A DNA stretch of 64,000 nucleotides, taken from contig NZ_BMHO01000001.1 of the NCBI RefSeq assembly GCF_014640975.1, forward strand, positions 124,001-188,000. The letters run 5' to 3'. The stretch's first letter is position 1; every line of letters begins with the position of its first letter. The DNA comes from Microbacterium faecale. GTDB lineage: Bacteria; Actinomycetota; Actinomycetes; Actinomycetales; Microbacteriaceae. Under the pieces are notes generated by a model. The model worked only from the letters and a program-made list of their open reading frames with translations. It did not search any database and had not been told where the DNA came from. Below are positions 53,501 to 62,857 of this stretch, one piece after another. The position numbers and the translations under genes are program-made.

Positions 53501-53938
53501 GGGTCGGCCGCCGCCGTTTCGTTCGTCGACGGGGATCCGCGCGACCCGCACCTCTCGGAACGCCTGCAGGCGCTCGTCGACGAGGGGCGCGGTGGCGACG
53601 CGATCACCACGTTCCAACGCGAGGCGGTCGGCCTCGCCGAGCCGATCATCGAGCAGACGAGCCAGAGCCCGATGTTCGCCGAGCTCGTCGCGATCGCACA
53701 GTCGGTCGTCTACGACGCGGTTCTCACCCACCGCCTCTCCGTCCCGACAGACGCCATGCTCGGCGTCGACGTGCCGGTAACGATCCTCCGAGGAGAGACT
53801 ACGTTCCCGGCGCTCATGAGCTCCTGCGACGATCTGCACGCGGCGATGCCCGCGTCCGAGTTCGTGGTCGACGCCGAATCGAGCGACCACGATCTGAACC
53901 CGCCGAGCATCGCCGCGATCGTTCGTGCACGCGTCTGA
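53501..53938 (+). pseudogene. Alpha/beta hydrolase remnant, N-terminal half missing
   Basis: An open frame with no usable start until Met at 53672 runs to a stop at 53938. Translated from 53501 it reads SFVDGDPRDPHLSERLQALV, then DAITTFQREAVGL, QSPMFAELVAIAQSVVYDAV and VPVTILRGETTFPALM. This is the cap and C-terminal half of small alpha/beta hydrolases. The nucleophile Ser region is absent and MerR coding sequence abuts instead, so a deletion has probably joined the two. A short protein from 53672 remains possible. Confidence 0.7.
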
Positions 53939-53962
53939 CGCAGCGAGAACGGATCCGTTGGG

Positions 53963-54169
53963 TCAGTGGGCGCCGGGAGGCGTCTGACCGTCACGGGGAT
54001 CGGATTCTGCGCGCGGAGGGTCGACCGGCGTTGCCGCGTCCGGTCGCGCGTACGTGACGCCGTCGCGGCGCGACGCGCGACCGCGGAGGACGACCACGAG
54101 CACGACGATGCCGATGGCGAACAGGAGGACCACCACACCGAGCAAACTGACCAGTATCGCGCTGAACAT
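53963..54169 (-). CDS. Small single-pass membrane protein, 68 residues
   Basis: It starts MFSAILVSLLGVVVLLFAIG, with one strong hydrophobic segment over residues 2-27, followed by a basic stretch (RGRASRRDG) and a Pro/Asp-rich hydrophilic tail. GGAGGGAC lies just upstream of the ATG, which supports translation. It resembles no family known to me; a small membrane-anchored protein with a cytoplasmic tail is the most that can be said. Confidence 0.6.
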   Translation of the reverse strand: MFSAILVSLLGVVVLLFAIGIVVLVVVLRGRASRRDGVTYARPDAATPVDPPRAESDPRDGQTPPGAH

Positions 54170-54268
54170 GTGTTGTCCCTCCGCTCTCCCCGGAACGAGT
54201 CGCGTCACCCGCGATTCAACGAGACGATCGTAACGCGGCGGTCCCCGTCCCGACGGTCACACCGCTGG

Positions 54269-54580
54269 TCATTCCCCGCGAGCCCGCGCGACCGCATCGC
54301 CGATCCACTCAGCGAGCGTGTCGTCGTCGGGATCCGTCAGCGCCGCGAATGGAACGTCGACGCCGCTCTTCAACTGGAGACGGTGCGCGCCCTGCTGCAG
54401 CGCGATGTCGAGCGCCTCGCCGCCTCCGACGGGGAAGAACACCTCGTCACCCGAGACGCCGACGGCCATTTTGCCGTCGACCATGAACGCGAGCGACCCC
54501 ATCATGCGCTTCTGCTCAACCGCCCCCGCGGCCTCGATGATCGCGCGTACGCGATCCGCGATCTCGGGGTTGTAAGCCAT
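54269..54580 (-). CDS. TfoX/Sxy N-terminal domain protein
   Basis: A 103-residue protein matching the TfoX N-terminal domain: EQKRMMGSLAFMVDGKMAVGVSGDEVFFPVG is the family core. In gammaproteobacteria TfoX/Sxy regulates competence, but the stand-alone actinobacterial domain has no established role. It lies between the small membrane protein and dcd, all on the same strand, with gaps of about 70-100 bases. Confidence 0.88.
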   Translation of the reverse strand: MAYNPEIADRVRAIIEAAGAVEQKRMMGSLAFMVDGKMAVGVSGDEVFFPVGGGEALDIALQQGAHRLQLKSGVDVPFAALTDPDDDTLAEWIGDAVARARGE

Positions 54581-54649
54581 GGGGCGAGACTACGTGTCTT
54601 GTCCGAGCCCTGTCAGCTCGTCGGCCGGCAGGATCCGCTTGTCGGAGCG

Positions 54650-55249
54650 TCAGGAGCCGCGCGAGCCCGCGTCGCTGACGGAGACATCGGAACGCGAGAA
54701 GTTGAGGTGCGAGCGGCTCGCGGTCGGACCGTTCTGCCCCTGATATCGGTTGCCGTACGCGCCGTACGTGTTGTCTGCGGGCGAGGAGAGCCGGAAGAAG
54801 CAGAGCTGCCCGATCTTCATTCCCGGCCACAGCTTGATCGGCAGCGTCGCCATGTTCGACAGCTCGAGGGTGACGTGACCGGAGAAGCCCGGATCGATGA
54901 AGCCGGCCGTCGAATGCGTCAACAGCCCGAGGCGCCCCAGCGACGACTTACCCTCGAGTCGCGCGGCGACGTCATCGGGCAGCGTCACGGCCTCGAACGT
55001 GCTCGCGAGGACGAACTCGCCGGGGTGCAGCACGAATGCTTCGTCCGGCTCGACCTCGAGCAGGTGGGTCAGGTCGGGCTGGTCCTCGGCTGGGTCGATG
55101 AACGGGTACTTGTGGTTGCTGAACAGCCGGAAGTAGCGGTCCATGCGGACGTCGACGCTCGAGGGCTGCACCATCGTGCGGTCGAGAGGATCCAGGCTGA
55201 TGCGCCCGGCATCGAGTTCGGCGTTGATGTCACGATCGGAGAGCAGCAC
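54650..55249 (-). CDS. dcd: dCTP deaminase
   Basis: A 199-residue trimeric enzyme making dUTP from dCTP; many actinobacterial members are bifunctional and yield dUMP directly. It opens with [17 protein letters not shown], has [14 protein letters not shown], and carries the active-site stretch [24 protein letters not shown], followed by [21 protein letters not shown] and a short flexible C-terminus. It starts at a GTG at 55249. tRNA-Gly is divergent 55 bases away. Confidence 0.96.
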   Translation of the reverse strand: MLLSDRDINAELDAGRISLDPLDRTMVQPSSVDVRMDRYFRLFSNHKYPFIDPAEDQPDLTHLLEVEPDEAFVLHPGEFVLASTFEAVTLPDDVAARLEGKSSLGRLGLLTHSTAGFIDPGFSGHVTLELSNMATLPIKLWPGMKIGQLCFFRLSSPADNTYGAYGNRYQGQNGPTASRSHLNFSRSDVSVSDAGSRGS

Positions 55250-55303
55250 GGCTCGAGTCTACTTTGCAGAAGTGCCTCGCCCGCGACTAAGCTCAACGCA
55301 TTC

Positions 55304-55377
55304 GGGGCTGTAGTTCAATGGTAGAACTTCTGCTTCCCAAGCAGACAGCGCGGGTTCGATTCCCGTCAGCCCCTCCA
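55304..55377 (+). tRNA. tRNA-Gly (anticodon CCC)
   Basis: A cloverleaf can be drawn. The acceptor stem is GGGGCTG/CAGCCCC, the D-loop TAGTTCAATGGTAGAA, and the anticodon stem CTGC/GCAG encloses TTCCCAA with anticodon CCC at 55336-55338. The T-arm has GGTTCGATTCC. The CCA end is encoded (55375-55377). It reads GGG glycine codons. No integrase or duplicated 3' end is seen nearby. Confidence 0.97.
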
Positions 55378-55403
55378 CTTCCCTCCCGCCGCCAGAAGCG
55401 CGC

Positions 55404-55461
55404 TTCGTGTGACGCTTGTGACCCTTCGCGGCGCAACGAAGGGTCACAAGCGTCACACGAA
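55404..55461. repeat. Family E long inverted repeat (25-bp perfect arms)
   Basis: Arms at 55404-55428 and 55437-55461 are perfectly complementary (beginning TTCGTGTGACGCTTGTGACC) with an 8-base centre. It starts 26 bases after the tRNA-Gly end and probably terminates it, though it has no U tract. Only copy in the window. Confidence 0.95.
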
Positions 55462-55469
55462 TCAGGTGA

Positions 55470-57047
<1,578 letters not shown>

Positions 57048-57063
57048 GCGCACGACGCGTCAA

Positions 57064-57097
57064 GGCGGCCCCCGATCGACACGGATCCGGGGCCGCC
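57064..57097 (+). terminator. Terminator of the ligM-like gene
   Basis: GGCGGCCCC (57064-57072) pairs with GGGGCCGCC (57089-57097), with GATC/GATC pairing inside. It begins 16 bases after the stop codon. Confidence 0.8.
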
Positions 57098-57126
57098 CGT
57101 CTGTGCGCGGGCCAAACGGATTCGCG

Positions 57127-57148
57127 CCAATAGTGTGCGCAGATTTGG
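57127..57148. promoter_or_regulatory. Candidate GntR autoregulatory operator
   Basis: A 22-bp imperfect dyad framed by CCAA and TTGG with TGT/GCA near its centre. Together with the next four bases it is identical at 20 of 26 positions to the site at 62778. It directly abuts the -35 of the gntR promoter. Confidence 0.6.
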
Positions 57149-57176
57149 TTGACAATCCCAGCCAGCGCGGTAGCGT
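57149..57176 (+). promoter_or_regulatory. Promoter of the gntR gene
   Basis: TTGACA (57149-57154) and TAGCGT (57171-57176) with a 16-base spacer, about 75 bases before the start codon. The dyad at 57127-57148 lies immediately upstream. Confidence 0.6.
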
Positions 57177-57249
57177 CGGCGAAGAGCCTGGCGCAATGAC
57201 GCACGGGTGATCTCCGCGGCGCACGACCTGCCGCAACGAAGGGACGCGC

Positions 57250-57903
57250 ATGCCGACGGCCGGGACGAGTACGCCAGAGCCGAGTGCCGACGACCTGAGC
57301 GCACGGATCCGACACGCGATCCTCGAAGGCGAATTCGCCCCGAACCAGCGCCTCATCGAGGCGGACCTCAGCGAGAGCTTCGATGCCTCGCGCGCCGCCG
57401 TGCGAATGGCGTTGCTGAGCCTCGCCGCCGAGGGCATCGTCGAGCGCCTCCCCAACCGCGGGGCGCGCGTCCGCGCCATCAGTGTGAGCGAGGCAATCGA
57501 GATCGTCGAGGCGCGCATCGGGCTCGAGACGCTCGTCGCTCGGAAGGCCGCCGCGTCCATCACGAGCGCACAGGCCGACAACCTGCGCGACCTGGGTCAC
57601 GAGCTCGAAGCCGCCGTATCCTCGGGCGACCTCGTCGGTTACGCGCGGCTGAATCAGGAGCTCGACGCCCGGCTGCGCGACATCGCGGATCACGACACCG
57701 CCCGAGAACTGCTCGAGCGCCTCAGCGCCCAATCGGCCCGGCACCAGTTCCGGCTCGCTTACGAACCGGGCCGGGCGGCACGATCCGCCCCCGAGCACGT
57801 CGCGATCATCGACGCCGTGGTGGCGAAGGACGCGGACGCGGCCGAGATCGCGACGCGCACGCACCTCGACGGCATCATCGAGCTGCTCGGCACCCGCCTC
57901 TGA
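57250..57903 (+). CDS. GntR family regulator, FCD (FadR/VanR) type
   Basis: A 217-residue regulator with the GntR winged helix (LSARIRHAILEGEFAPNQRLIEADLSESFDASRAAVRMALLSLAAEGIVERLPNRGARV) and an all-helical FCD ligand domain (EIVEARIGLETLVARKAA, then NQELDARLRDIADHDTARELLERL). VanR, which represses vanillate O-demethylase genes in other bacteria, belongs to the same class. Position between the ligM-like gene and the Liv transporter, and matching dyads before each, make it the likely local regulator. It is convergent with the binding-protein gene across a hairpin. Confidence 0.9.
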   Translation: MPTAGTSTPEPSADDLSARIRHAILEGEFAPNQRLIEADLSESFDASRAAVRMALLSLAAEGIVERLPNRGARVRAISVSEAIEIVEARIGLETLVARKAAASITSAQADNLRDLGHELEAAVSSGDLVGYARLNQELDARLRDIADHDTARELLERLSAQSARHQFRLAYEPGRAARSAPEHVAIIDAVVAKDADAAEIATRTHLDGIIELLGTRL

Positions 57904-57917
57904 CGGATCCGCACGAC

Positions 57918-57952
57918 GACGGGGCGCCCGCACCAGGTGCGAACGCCCCGTC
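57918..57952. terminator. Bidirectional terminator between gntR and livJ-like gene
   Basis: GACGGGGCG (57918-57926) pairs with CGCCCCGTC (57944-57952), and an inner CGCACC-A-GGTGCG hairpin (57929-57941) sits in the loop. It serves both convergent genes. Confidence 0.82.
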
Positions 57953-57967
57953 ATTCACGGCACGGAC

Positions 57968-59236
57968 TCACTCGAGCTCGTCGACCGTTTCGTAGCCGTT
58001 TCCGTTGTACTGCTGCACGACCAGGCTCGACACCGCGGGCTGGCCGTCCTGCGTGGCGTCAACCGCAGTACCGTCGAGCATGAGCGGCGCCTGCAGGTCC
58101 GAAACGCCGCGCAGGGCCTCCATGAACGACTCACGCGTCGGCTCGGTCATGTTCTGGAACGCCTCGTCGAGCGTCGCACCGATCATGTAGCTCCACATGC
58201 AGTGGGGGAAGTCGGGCGTCGTGGTGTAGTTGCTCGAGTACTCCTCGAGTGACGAAAGGAACGTCTGGACGTCCTCGTCCTCCGCGAACGCGGGCGACTG
58301 CGGCGCCTTCGCGAACGAGACCGTGTAGAAGCCGTCCTCGGGGTCGGCGTTCGCCGGATCCAGGATCGCCACGGGACTCGACGTGTTCGACGGCAGGAAC
58401 CAGCTGGGCGACCAGCCGAGCTCACGCGTCTTCTCGATCGTCGAGATCATGAGGGGGGTGATCGACATGGCGTTGACGAACACGTCGGCGTCGGTCGACG
58501 CCAGCTCGGTGATCTGCGCGTCGACGGACGTGTCGGTGGCCTCGTAGGTCAGCTCGGCCACGATCTCGACGCCGGAGCCCTCGACCGCCTCCTTGAAGCC
58601 CTCGACGTAGCCCTCGCCGTAGTCGTCGTTCTGCGACAGGATCGCGACCGAGACGTCGTCGCCGGAGGAGGCGAGCATCTCACCGAACGCGGCGCCCTCG
58701 TTCATGTAGGTCGGCACGAAGCCGAGCTGCCACGGGCTCTCAGTCTGGTCGGAGAAGATCGGGTCGCCGGTCTGTACGAGCACCTGCGGCACCTCTTCGT
58801 CGATCGCGGCCTCGCGGTATGCGAGGTTCGTCGGCGTGCCGAGTCCGGAGGTGAAGGCGAACACATCGCCCGCATTCTGCTGGAAGTTCTGCAGTGCCTT
58901 CTGCGGGTCGTACGTGTCGTCCCATGCCTCGACGTCGACGGTGCGGGTGTTGCCGTCGCCGAACTCGATGCCGCCCTCGGCGTTGCGCTCGCCCATGTAG
59001 GCGACCAGTCCGGCCACGGTGCAGTTGCCGGGACCGGCGGTGCCGCCCGACAGCGGCGTCGTGACACCGAGCGTGATCGATTCGTCGGTGATGCCGGGGC
59101 TCGCTGCGGCCTCGCCGCCGTCGCCACCGGATCCGCCGCCCGCGTCGTCGCGGCCGCAGCCGGCGAGCACGAGAGCGAGTGCGGAACCGACGGCCACGGC
59201 GCCGATCAGCTGCGACTTTCTGCTGTTCAGGGTCAT
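57968..59236 (-). CDS. Liv-type ABC transporter substrate-binding lipoprotein
   Basis: A 422-residue type 1 periplasmic-binding-protein domain with a lipoprotein signal (MTLNSRKSQL, hydrophobic core, lipobox LVLAGC). The mature part begins GITDESITLGVTTPLSGGTAGPGNC and contains DDTYDPQKALQNFQQ and AILSQNDDYGEGYVEGFKEA. Homologues bind branched-chain amino acids, amides, or aromatic acids (CouP of Rhodopseudomonas binds coumarate). Here the flanking O-demethylase genes favour a methoxy-aromatic ligand. It is the last gene of livG-livF-livH-livM-livJ. Confidence 0.92.
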   Translation of the reverse strand: MTLNSRKSQLIGAVAVGSALALVLAGCGRDDAGGGSGGDGGEAAASPGITDESITLGVTTPLSGGTAGPGNCTVAGLVAYMGERNAEGGIEFGDGNTRTVDVEAWDDTYDPQKALQNFQQNAGDVFAFTSGLGTPTNLAYREAAIDEEVPQVLVQTGDPIFSDQTESPWQLGFVPTYMNEGAAFGEMLASSGDDVSVAILSQNDDYGEGYVEGFKEAVEGSGVEIVAELTYEATDTSVDAQITELASTDADVFVNAMSITPLMISTIEKTRELGWSPSWFLPSNTSSPVAILDPANADPEDGFYTVSFAKAPQSPAFAEDEDVQTFLSSLEEYSSNYTTTPDFPHCMWSYMIGATLDEAFQNMTEPTRESFMEALRGVSDLQAPLMLDGTAVDATQDGQPAVSSLVVQQYNGNGYETVDELE

Positions 59237-59270
59237 TGCTGAACCTCTCTGTTGGTGATGGGAAGGAAGA

Positions 59271-60302
59271 TCAGGAGTCGGTGGGGGCGTCCGCGCGTCG
59301 CGTCGATCGCCGGGCGCGGAACCAGCGGCGGATCCGATGCGGCACGCTCGCGAGCCCGCCCGGCAGGACGATCAGCACCGCGAGGAGGATGATGCCCTGG
59401 ATGAGCGCGGTGAGCGTCGGCGCGATCTCGTTGGTGATGCTCGGCACGAACACGTAGTAAGCGCCTCCGAGCAGCGAACCGAAGATGCTCGCGGCGCCAC
59501 CGACGACCATCGAGGCGAGCAGGTTGATCGAGTGATGGAACGCGAGCGTCTCGGGGCTCGTGTACTGGATGACGACCATGTAGAGGAAGCCGGCCACGCC
59601 GCCGATCATCGCGGCGATCGTGAACGCCATCACCTTGTAGCGGTACGGCGAGATGCCCATCGACTTGGCGACGTTCTCGTTCTCCTTGACGATCGCGAGC
59701 GCGCGGCCGAACTTCCCGCGCGTGAGATTGGCGACGAGGACGAAGCAGATTCCGGCGGTGACGAGCACGACGTAGTAGTGCCACTGGTCGTTGGCGAGCC
59801 CAGACCAGTCGGGGGCGCTCGAGAAGCGCGCCGACGTGCCCTGGGATCCGCCCGTGAGATCGGAGAGCCGCTTCGCGAGCGGGACGCCGATGACGGGAAG
59901 CGCGATCGTCACCATCGCGATCGCGAGCCCACCAAGCCGCGCCGCGGCGAACGCCACGATCAGACCCGCGACAGCCGGCAGCGCGATCGCGGCGATGATC
60001 GTGAGCACGAGCGGCCAGTCGTTGTTGACCCCGTACGCCGTGACGTAGGCGCCGAACCCGACGAAGAAGATCTGGCCGAGCGACACCTGGCCGGTGTACC
60101 CCATGATGACGTTGAGGCCGAGCACCGCGACGGCGAAGACGCCGACCCTCGCGAGCTGCTGGTTGACCTCGACCTGGAGCACGAGCGGCGCGGCGACGAG
60201 CACGACGACGAGGGCCGCGGCGATGACGTAGTGCCACCAGGGGCGGCCGCCGGGCTTCGGCGCTGTCAGAGGTGCGGTGAGATCGTGGGCAGGAGCGGAC
60301 AT
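59271..60302 (-). CDS. livM: Liv-type ABC transporter permease LivM
   Basis: A 343-residue permease with eight to ten hydrophobic segments. LNVIMGYTGQVSLGQIFFVGFGAY is the LivM opening signature, and NENVAKSMGISPYRYKVMAFTIAAMIGGVAGFLY is the conserved coupling region. The ATG at 60302 follows AGGAAAC. It pairs with LivH in the membrane. The stop is 34 bases before the binding-protein start. Confidence 0.93.
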   Translation of the reverse strand: MSAPAHDLTAPLTAPKPGGRPWWHYVIAAALVVVLVAAPLVLQVEVNQQLARVGVFAVAVLGLNVIMGYTGQVSLGQIFFVGFGAYVTAYGVNNDWPLVLTIIAAIALPAVAGLIVAFAAARLGGLAIAMVTIALPVIGVPLAKRLSDLTGGSQGTSARFSSAPDWSGLANDQWHYYVVLVTAGICFVLVANLTRGKFGRALAIVKENENVAKSMGISPYRYKVMAFTIAAMIGGVAGFLYMVVIQYTSPETLAFHHSINLLASMVVGGAASIFGSLLGGAYYVFVPSITNEIAPTLTALIQGIILLAVLIVLPGGLASVPHRIRRWFRARRSTRRADAPTDS

Positions 60303-60310
60303 CTGTTTCC

Positions 60311-61192
60311 TCACACTCGCACGACGGTCTTGCGCCCGAACAGCCCCTGGGGGCGCACGAGCAGCACGATGAACAGGAGCACGAACGGCACGGCGATCTT
60401 CAGGTCGTGTCCGACGAACGGCACGTACACGGCCGCGAGGTTCTCGAGTACGCCGATGATCCAGGCGGCGACCACGACCCCGATCGGGCTCGACAGGCCG
60501 CCGAGGATCACCGCGGCGAGCGCGTACACGAGCACCGTGTCGAACATGCCCGGGGTGAGCGACAGCCGCGGCGCGATGAGGGCACCGGCGACCGCGCCGA
60601 GCGCGGCGGCCAGGCCCCACCCGACCATGAGGTGGCGTCCGACGTTGATGCCGGACAGCGCGGCGGAGGCGCGGTTGTCGGCGACAGCCCGCAACGCGAG
60701 GCCGAGCTTCGTCCCGCGGAACAGCAGCTGGATCAGAGCCATCACCGCGAGGATCACGAGGAACGTGCCGAGCGACTTCCAGCTGACCGTGGCGCCGAGG
60801 AAGCTCAACGTCGCCTCGGGGAACAGCCACGGCAGCCGCAGGTTGTTGTAGGACCAGATCCAGCCGCAGATGCCGGTGATGAGCGTGAGGAGACCGACCG
60901 TCACGACGATGGCCGTGTCGGGATCGCCGCCCTCGAAGCGCCGAATCAGCACGCGTTCGATGAGCGCGCCGAAGATGAACGCGGCGATGACCGCCAGCAG
61001 AATGCCGACGATGAGCGGGATCCCCATGCCGACGAAGGCATATACGAAGTACGCCGCGAGCACGGCCATGCCACCCTGAGCGAAGTTGATCATGCCGGTC
61101 GACTGGTTCACGAGCACGATCGCGAGCGCGAGAGCCGCGTAGATCGACCCGGTGCCGAGACCGTCGACGACGAGCTGGATAAAGGTTCCCAT
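60311..61192 (-). CDS. livH: Liv-type ABC transporter permease LivH
   Basis: A 293-residue permease. GLGTGSIYAALALAIVLVNQSTGMINFAQGGMAVLAAY is the family N-terminus, and RAVADNRASAALSGINVGRHLMVGWGLAAALGAVAG is the cytoplasmic coupling loop. It starts one base after the livF stop and ends eight bases before livM, so it is part of a tight operon. Confidence 0.94.
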   Translation of the reverse strand: MGTFIQLVVDGLGTGSIYAALALAIVLVNQSTGMINFAQGGMAVLAAYFVYAFVGMGIPLIVGILLAVIAAFIFGALIERVLIRRFEGGDPDTAIVVTVGLLTLITGICGWIWSYNNLRLPWLFPEATLSFLGATVSWKSLGTFLVILAVMALIQLLFRGTKLGLALRAVADNRASAALSGINVGRHLMVGWGLAAALGAVAGALIAPRLSLTPGMFDTVLVYALAAVILGGLSSPIGVVVAAWIIGVLENLAAVYVPFVGHDLKIAVPFVLLFIVLLVRPQGLFGRKTVVRV

Positions 61193-61193
61193 G

Positions 61194-61904
61194 TCAGCCC
61201 CCGAGGTACGCCTTCCTGATCTCGTCGCGGCCCTTGAGCTCCTCGACGGTGCCGCTCAACACGCTGTGTCCCGTTTCGAGCACCGTCGCCGACTCCACGA
61301 TCCGGAAGGCGAGGTTCGCATTCTGCTCGACGACGAGCATCGCGATCCCCGACTCGTCCCGGAGGCGCTGGATCGAGTCGTAGACGTCCTGCGACGTCGA
61401 CGGCGCGAGACCGAGCGAAGGCTCGTCGAGGACCAGCAGTCGCGGTTTGGCCATGAAGGCGCGGGCGATCGCGAGCATCTGCTGCTCACCGCCGGAGAGC
61501 GTGGACGCATTCTGTCCGATGCGGCGCTCCAGGTGGGGGAACAGTTCGAGCACGAAGTCGATGTCCTGCGCGATGCCCCGTCGGTCCTTGCGCAGGTATG
61601 CGCCGACACGCAGGTTCTCGCGAACGGAGAGGTTCGGCAGTGTGCCACGCCCCTCCGGCACGTGCGCGATGCCGAGTGACGCGACCTTCTCGGGTCCCGA
61701 TCGGGTGATGTCGATGCCATCGAACGTGATCCGCCCGCGGACGTTCACGGTGCCGGAGATCGCGCGCAATGTCGTCGTCTTTCCCGCTCCGTTCGCCCCG
61801 AGGATCCCTACGGCGCCGCCGTCGGGAACCGAGAGTGAGACGTCCTGGAGCACCTGCACCTTTCCGTACGATGCTCTGACAGCGTCGAGCTCAAGCAGCG
61901 TCAT
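61194..61904 (-). CDS. livF: Liv-type ABC transporter ATPase LivF
   Basis: A 236-residue ATPase with Walker A GANGAGKTT (residues 36-44), the signature LSGGEQQMLAIARAFM and Walker B LLVLDEPSLGLAP. VEQNANLAFRIVES is the LivF-typical switch region. It overlaps the livG end by 14 bases. With LivG it forms the asymmetric ATPase pair of the transporter. Confidence 0.95.
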   Translation of the reverse strand: MTLLELDAVRASYGKVQVLQDVSLSVPDGGAVGILGANGAGKTTTLRAISGTVNVRGRITFDGIDITRSGPEKVASLGIAHVPEGRGTLPNLSVRENLRVGAYLRKDRRGIAQDIDFVLELFPHLERRIGQNASTLSGGEQQMLAIARAFMAKPRLLVLDEPSLGLAPSTSQDVYDSIQRLRDESGIAMLVVEQNANLAFRIVESATVLETGHSVLSGTVEELKGRDEIRKAYLGG

Positions 61905-62673
61905 CTGCGGCCTCCGTTCCGAGGTAGGCCTCGATCACGCGCGGGTCGGCCTGCGCTTCGGCCGCCGTGCCCTCCATCAACTTGCTGCCGTGGTTGAGCA
62001 CCACCACGCGGTCGGTGAGCGCAGAAATGACGCCCATGTTGTGTTCGACGACCACGACGGTCAGTTCGCCGTTCTTGGTCACGTGTCGCACCGTCTCCAT
62101 GAGCTGCTCGACCTCGCCGTGCGACAGTCCCGCCGCGGGCTCGTCGAGCAGCAGCAGCGACGGATGCGACATCCGCGCGCGGCACAGCTCGACGGCCTTG
62201 TGCAGGCCATGCGACAGCTCGTCGGCGCGCGAGGCTGCGGCCCAGCCGAGGCCCTGCCCTTCGAGAAGCGCCATCGCCTCGTCTCGGACCTCGCGCTCGC
62301 GGCGACCGGTCGGCGGCATGCGCAAGGCCCAGGTGACGGGTCCGCCCGGGAGGCGCGTGTGCGCACCGAGCATGACGTTCTCGAGCACGGTGTGGTTGAG
62401 CTGCAGCGCGGGGTGCTGGAACGTGCGGGCGAGGCCGCGCCTGTTCAGCTTCGACGGCGCGGATCCGGCCACCTCGTCCCCGTCGATCCGAATCGATCCG
62501 GACGTGGGACGGTAGTGCCCGCTGATGCAGTTGAACAGCGAGGTCTTGCCGGCGCCGTTCGGGCCGACGAGGCCGAGGACCTCGCCCGGCTCGACATCGA
62601 AGCCAACGTCGGACAGCACCGTGACGCCTCCGAATCGGAGGTTGACGTCTGAAAGGGTCAATCGAGCGGCCAT
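61891..62673 (-). CDS. livG: Liv-type ABC transporter ATPase LivG
   Basis: A 260-residue ATPase with Walker A GPNGAGKT (residues 37-44), Walker B SLLLLDEPAAGLS and GLARTFQHPALQL, the LivG motif. Its signature motif is LSHGLHKAVELCRA, departing from the usual LSYGQQR/LSGGQ. It is the first gene of the transporter operon. The 184-base gap to the upstream O-demethylase gene contains a GntR-type dyad, so it may have its own promoter. Confidence 0.94.
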   Translation of the reverse strand: MAARLTLSDVNLRFGGVTVLSDVGFDVEPGEVLGLVGPNGAGKTSLFNCISGHYRPTSGSIRIDGDEVAGSAPSKLNRRGLARTFQHPALQLNHTVLENVMLGAHTRLPGGPVTWALRMPPTGRREREVRDEAMALLEGQGLGWAAASRADELSHGLHKAVELCRARMSHPSLLLLDEPAAGLSHGEVEQLMETVRHVTKNGELTVVVVEHNMGVISALTDRVVVLNHGSKLMEGTAAEAQADPRVIEAYLGTEAADDAA

Positions 62674-62777
62674 CGCTGATGTCTCTCCTCTCGCGGCAAT
62701 GCGAGACGTGCAGTCGGGCGACGGGGCGGATCACGCCCACGACAAGGGTTACCGTTGCACGTTACTACGCGTTCGTA

Positions 62778-62799
62778 CCAAAAGTGTCCACAATCTTGG
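62778..62799. promoter_or_regulatory. Candidate GntR operator upstream of the liv operon
   Basis: A 22-bp dyad framed by CCAA and TTGG, with TGT-CC-ACA at its centre; eight of eleven base pairs are symmetrical. Together with the next four bases it matches the gntR upstream site at 20 of 26 positions. Confidence 0.6.
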
Positions 62800-62857
62800 T
62801 TGAGATCTCGAATCGTAACGCATTCGCACCCGTCCTTCCGCGGATCCCTCCGCCCCG

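Noticed and set aside
53672..53938. Independent 88-residue protein
   Set aside because: In-frame hydrolase-like sequence continues upstream of this Met without a start codon, so it is better read as the tail of a truncated gene.
55304..55461. Integrated-element attachment site at tRNA-Gly
   Set aside because: No integrase, no duplicated tRNA 3' end and no compositional break within the window.
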